From: Streptomyces sp. CB02056
GTDB lineage: Bacteria; Actinomycetota; Actinomycetes; Streptomycetales; Streptomycetaceae
DNA: 64,000 nt
Direction of reading: 5' to 3'
Assembly: GCF_001905545.1 (NCBI RefSeq)
Contig: NZ_LIPD01000010.1
Span: 248,001 to 312,000, forward strand
Shown: in pieces, positions 61,382-64,000 of the stretch
Numbering within the stretch: position 1 is the stretch's first letter
Layout: the number at the start of each line of letters is the position of its first letter
Program-made: the position numbers and the translations under genes
The notes under the pieces: model-generated
Database searches by the model: none
Told to the model about the DNA's origin: nothing
The model's input: only the letters and a program-made list of their open reading frames with translations

Positions 61382-63091
61382 TCAGAGGAAGTACAGGCGG
61401 TTCAGCGGGACCTCCTCGGCGGGGTCGGACCGCAGGGGGGTGCCGTCGAGGGTGACGAGGCCTTCGCGCGGGTCGACGAGGACCTCGCCGAGGCGGCTGT
61501 TGCGGACCATGTCGCCCGGGCCGATGCCGCGGGTGTGGCGGACGGCGACGCGGCGTCGGCGGGTGGTCATGGTGTCGTACGGGCGGGCGTGGGTGCCGGA
61601 CTCGGCGGCGGCGCGGCTGGTGAAGGCGACGGAGAGGTCCGCGGGGGTGGCGCCGTGGGCGCCGAACAGGGGCCCCATGACGAGGGGTTGGCAGGTCTCG
61701 GTTGCGGCGTTGGGGTCGCCGGTGACGCCGTAGGCGGGGAAGCCCGCCTTGAGGACCAGCTGGGGCTTGGCGCCGAAGGACGCCGGGCGCCACAGGACGA
61801 GGTCGGCGAGTTTCCCGACCTCGATCGAGCCGACCTCGTGGGAGAGGCCGTGGGCGATGGCCGGGTTGATGGTGAGCTTGGCGATGTAGCGCAGCACGCG
61901 CTGGTTGTCGTCGTCCGGGCCGTCGCCCTCCAGCGGGCCGCGTTCGGCCTTCATCTTGCCCGCCACCGCGAAGGTGCGGCGCACCGTCTCGCCGGCCCGG
62001 CCCATGCCCTGGGCGTCGGAGGAGGTGATGCCGATGGCCCCGAGGTCGTGCAGCACGTCCTCGGCGCCCATGGTGCCGGCCCGGATGCGGTCGCGGGCCA
62101 TCGCGGCGTCGCCGGGCAGGTCGGTCTTGAGCCCGTGGACGGAGACGATCATGCCGTAGTGCTCGGCGACCGCGTCCCGGCCGAAGGGGAGGGTGGGGTT
62201 GGTGGAGGAGCCGATGACGTTCGGCACGCCCGCCATCTTGAGGACGTTGGGGACGTGTCCGCCGCCGCAGCCCTCGATGTGGAAGGCGTGGATGGTCCGG
62301 CCTTCGAGGACCTTCAGGGTGTCCTCGACCGAGAGGCACTCGTTCAACCCGTCGGTGTGCAGGGCCACTTGGACGTCGTGGGCCTCGGCGACGGACAGCG
62401 CGGTGTCCAGGGCGCGGGTGTGCGCGCCCATGTCCTCGTGCACCTTGAAGCCGCAGGCTCCGCCCTCGGCGAGGGCCTCGACGAGCGGGGCGGGGTGGGA
62501 GGACGAACCGCGGCCCAGGAAGCCGATGTTGACGGGCCAGGCGTCGAAGGAGTTGAAGGCGTGCCGCAGCGCCCAGGGCGAGTTGACGCCGACGCCCCAG
62601 ACCGGGCCGAACTCCTGGCCGATGATGGTGGTGACGCCGGAGGCCAGCGAGGCCTCCATGATCCGCGGGGACATCAGGTGCACGTGGGTGTCGATGGCGC
62701 CGGCGGTGACGATCAGGCCCTCGCCGGAGACGATGGCCGTCCCGGTGCCGACCACCACGTCCACGCCGTCCAGGGTGTCCGGGTTGCCGGCCCGCCCGAT
62801 CGAGGCGATCCGGCCCTCCCGGATGCCGATCGAGGTCTTGCGGATGCCCTGGATCGCGTCGATCACCAGGACGTTGCTGATCACCACGTCGCAGGTGTCC
62901 CGGACGGCGGCGGCCTTGAGGTGCAGGCCGTCCCGGGCGGTCTTGCCGAAGCCGGCCAGGAACTCGTCGCCCGGCCGCTGGGAGTCGGACTCGACCCGGA
63001 CGACCAGGCCGCTGTCGCCGAGCCGGACCCGGTCCCCGGCGCGCGGGCCGTGCACGGCCGTGTACTCGGACGCGTCGATGCTGCTGCTCAC
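61382..63091 (-). CDS. ureC: Urease alpha subunit-like protein (divergent UreC)
   Basis: 569 residues from GTG 63091. All nickel ligands are present: H136/H138 in DTHVHL, the carbamylated K216 and H218 in GFKVHED, H245 in ALHTD, H271 in FHIEG and D359 in SSDAQ; H319 corresponds to the flap histidine, but the usual flap cysteine (MVCHH) is replaced (SVHG). The region after the HxH motif (QEFGPVWGVGVNSPWALRH) is also unlike classical UreC. No ureD/E/F/G lie in view. Its GTG overlaps the UreAB stop. The substrate may be urea or another ureido compound. Confidence 0.88.
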   Translation of the reverse strand: MSSSIDASEYTAVHGPRAGDRVRLGDSGLVVRVESDSQRPGDEFLAGFGKTARDGLHLKAAAVRDTCDVVISNVLVIDAIQGIRKTSIGIREGRIASIGRAGNPDTLDGVDVVVGTGTAIVSGEGLIVTAGAIDTHVHLMSPRIMEASLASGVTTIIGQEFGPVWGVGVNSPWALRHAFNSFDAWPVNIGFLGRGSSSHPAPLVEALAEGGACGFKVHEDMGAHTRALDTALSVAEAHDVQVALHTDGLNECLSVEDTLKVLEGRTIHAFHIEGCGGGHVPNVLKMAGVPNVIGSSTNPTLPFGRDAVAEHYGMIVSVHGLKTDLPGDAAMARDRIRAGTMGAEDVLHDLGAIGITSSDAQGMGRAGETVRRTFAVAGKMKAERGPLEGDGPDDDNQRVLRYIAKLTINPAIAHGLSHEVGSIEVGKLADLVLWRPASFGAKPQLVLKAGFPAYGVTGDPNAATETCQPLVMGPLFGAHGATPADLSVAFTSRAAAESGTHARPYDTMTTRRRRVAVRHTRGIGPGDMVRNSRLGEVLVDPREGLVTLDGTPLRSDPAEEVPLNRLYFL

Positions 63092-63855
63092 GGGTGCTGC
63101 TCCTGTCCTTCGCCGCTTGTTCCTGCGCCGGCCGCTCCGCCGTCGACCGTTCCCGCGCCGGCCAGTCCTTCGTCGGCCGCTCCGAGGTAGCCCTGTTCGG
63201 CGGCCCGGCGCAGCGCCTCGCGCCGCACCCGGGGCGAGTCCAGCGGCCCGTCGACCAGCCCGGCGAAGCCGATCGCGACCCGCTCGCCGCCGATCGGCAC
63301 CAGGCCGACCTCGACGGTGGCGCCCGGGTCGAAGCGCACCGAGGAGCCAGCCGGCACGGCCAGGTGCATCCCGTAGGCGGCGGCCCGGTCGAAGGCCAGC
63401 CGCGGGTTGGCCTCGAAGAAGTGGAAGTGCGAGGTGACCGAGACCGGTACGCCGGAGGTGTTGCGCACGGCGAGGGTGCGGACGGGTTCCGGTCCGGTCG
63501 CGGCGTCGCCGTCGGTGAGGACGGCGCCGGGTGCGGCCTCGCCGAGGGCGCCGCCGCCGAACGGGTCGGCGATGACGGCGAGCCGGGTGCCGTCCTCGAA
63601 CACGGCCTCGACGTGGATCTCGGTGACGAGGTCCGCCACGCCGGGCAGGACGTCGGCGGGGGAGAGGACGGAGCGGCCGCGCGCGACGGCCTCGGCCAGG
63701 CGCAGCCCGTCGCGGGCGGCCTCGCAGACGGTGTCCGAGACGAGCGCGGTGGCCTCGGGGACGTTGAGCCGCAGGCCGCGGGCGCGGCGGGCGCGGGCGA
63801 GTTCGGCTGCTGTGAAGATCAGCAGCCGGTCGCGTTCGGTGGGGGTCAGCTGCAC
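63088..63855 (-). CDS. Fused urease gamma-beta subunit (UreAB)
   Basis: 255 residues. The N-terminal ~100 residues are UreA-like (LTPTERDRLLIFTAAELARARRARGLRLN, PEATALVSDTVCEAARDG) and residues ~110-215 UreB-like (TLAVRNTSGVPVSVTSHFHFFEANPRLAFDRAAAYGMHL, VEVGLVPIGGERVAIGFAGLVDG). Fusion of these subunits occurs in a second urease type of Streptomyces. A Gly/Ala-rich tail of about 30 residues follows. GTG start after GAAGGGAAC; GTGA overlap with ureC. Confidence 0.9.
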   Translation of the reverse strand: MQLTPTERDRLLIFTAAELARARRARGLRLNVPEATALVSDTVCEAARDGLRLAEAVARGRSVLSPADVLPGVADLVTEIHVEAVFEDGTRLAVIADPFGGGALGEAAPGAVLTDGDAATGPEPVRTLAVRNTSGVPVSVTSHFHFFEANPRLAFDRAAAYGMHLAVPAGSSVRFDPGATVEVGLVPIGGERVAIGFAGLVDGPLDSPRVRREALRRAAEQGYLGAADEGLAGAGTVDGGAAGAGTSGEGQEQHP

Positions 63856-63892
63856 GGGGGTTCCCTTCTCCCTCGGTGCGGGGCGGCGGGGG

Positions 63893-64000
63893 TCAGCCGG
63901 CCGGCTGGTCGTGGGTGGAGCAGTGGATGCCGCCCCCGCCGGAGGCGATGGTGTCGATCTTCACGGGGACGATCTCGCGGTCCGGGAACTGCTCCCGGAA
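63893..64000 (-). CDS. Agmatine deiminase, C-terminal end (partial)
   Basis: The last 35 residues read IVPVKIDTIASGGGGIHCSTHDQPAG then stop at 63893. The GGGGIHC motif carries the catalytic cysteine of agmatine deiminase/peptidyl-arginine-deiminase family enzymes, which turn agmatine into N-carbamoylputrescine and ammonia. It is upstream of, and in the same direction as, the urease pair, with about 37 bases between, so the three probably form one operon. Confidence 0.8.
   Translation of the reverse strand, partial: FREQFPDREIVPVKIDTIASGGGGIHCSTHDQPAG

Overview
The window is about 72% G+C chromosomal DNA with strong third-position GC bias, GTG/TTG starts, ATGA/GTGA stop-start overlaps, a mycothiol-type DinB protein, ECF and LuxR-type regulators and Tat/Sec secreted proteins. 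This points to an actinobacterium of the Streptomycetaceae (Streptomyces or Kitasatospora); the genus is an inference. I see no rRNA, tRNA, intact transposase, integrase or CRISPR array.

Layout. 0-9.9 kb: end of a TauD/clavaminate-synthase-like oxygenase coupled to an SDR and a methyltransferase, a polytopic GT-C-like membrane protein, a secreted protein, a membrane-anchored protein, a second methyltransferase coupled to a maleylpyruvate-isomerase-fold protein, a P-loop kinase-like protein and a sirtuin. 10-17 kb: MFS exporter, membrane-tethered glutaredoxin-like protein, a secreted duplicated-domain protein, a SigE-family ECF sigma factor with its membrane partner, and an exported Asp-box (sialidase-fold) protein. 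17.2-19.9 kb: methyltransferase relic, aminoglycoside-phosphotransferase-like kinase, GH1 beta-glucosidase.

20-33.6 kb is a catabolic island. A TetR regulator, a DHA2 exporter and two amidohydrolase-2 enzymes surround a six-gene minus-strand operon: flavin aromatic hydroxylase, extradiol dioxygenase, ring-fission hydrolase, vinylpyruvate-type hydratase, acylating aldehyde dehydrogenase, 4-hydroxy-2-oxovalerate aldolase. This is a complete meta-cleavage route to pyruvate and acetyl-CoA. Three related large palindromes (20.1, 21.5, 32.3 kb) lie before the amidohydrolase, the TetR gene and the divergent operon/amidohydrolase pair, so one regulator probably controls the whole set.

34-42.8 kb is a Wadjet-type SMC plasmid-defence operon (JetABCD, the DUF2397/DUF2398/TIGR02680/TIGR02679 series), preceded by an unknown 149-residue gene. 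The most striking structural observation is that the 3' end of the GH1 gene is repeated at 33.74 kb (101/104 identical, with its own stop codon) and again as a short core at 42.80 kb (45/47 identical to the second copy). The copies frame first the catabolic island and then the Wadjet operon, as expected for stepwise insertion at a protein-gene 3' end.

43-64 kb: membrane alpha/beta hydrolase plus a LuxR-type two-component system that share a conserved upstream block, a 1514-residue repeat surface protein, a CapA-like lipoprotein, a secreted beta-propeller with a DasR-like upstream site, a stand-alone Tudor-like small protein, a cold-shock protein with a terminator-like hairpin in its leader, an XRE/MmyB regulator, a metallo-beta-lactamase-fold hydrolase, a type-B carboxylesterase, an Old Yellow Enzyme, a broken cytochrome P450, and a divergent urease pair (UreC plus fused UreAB) next to the end of an agmatine deiminase gene.
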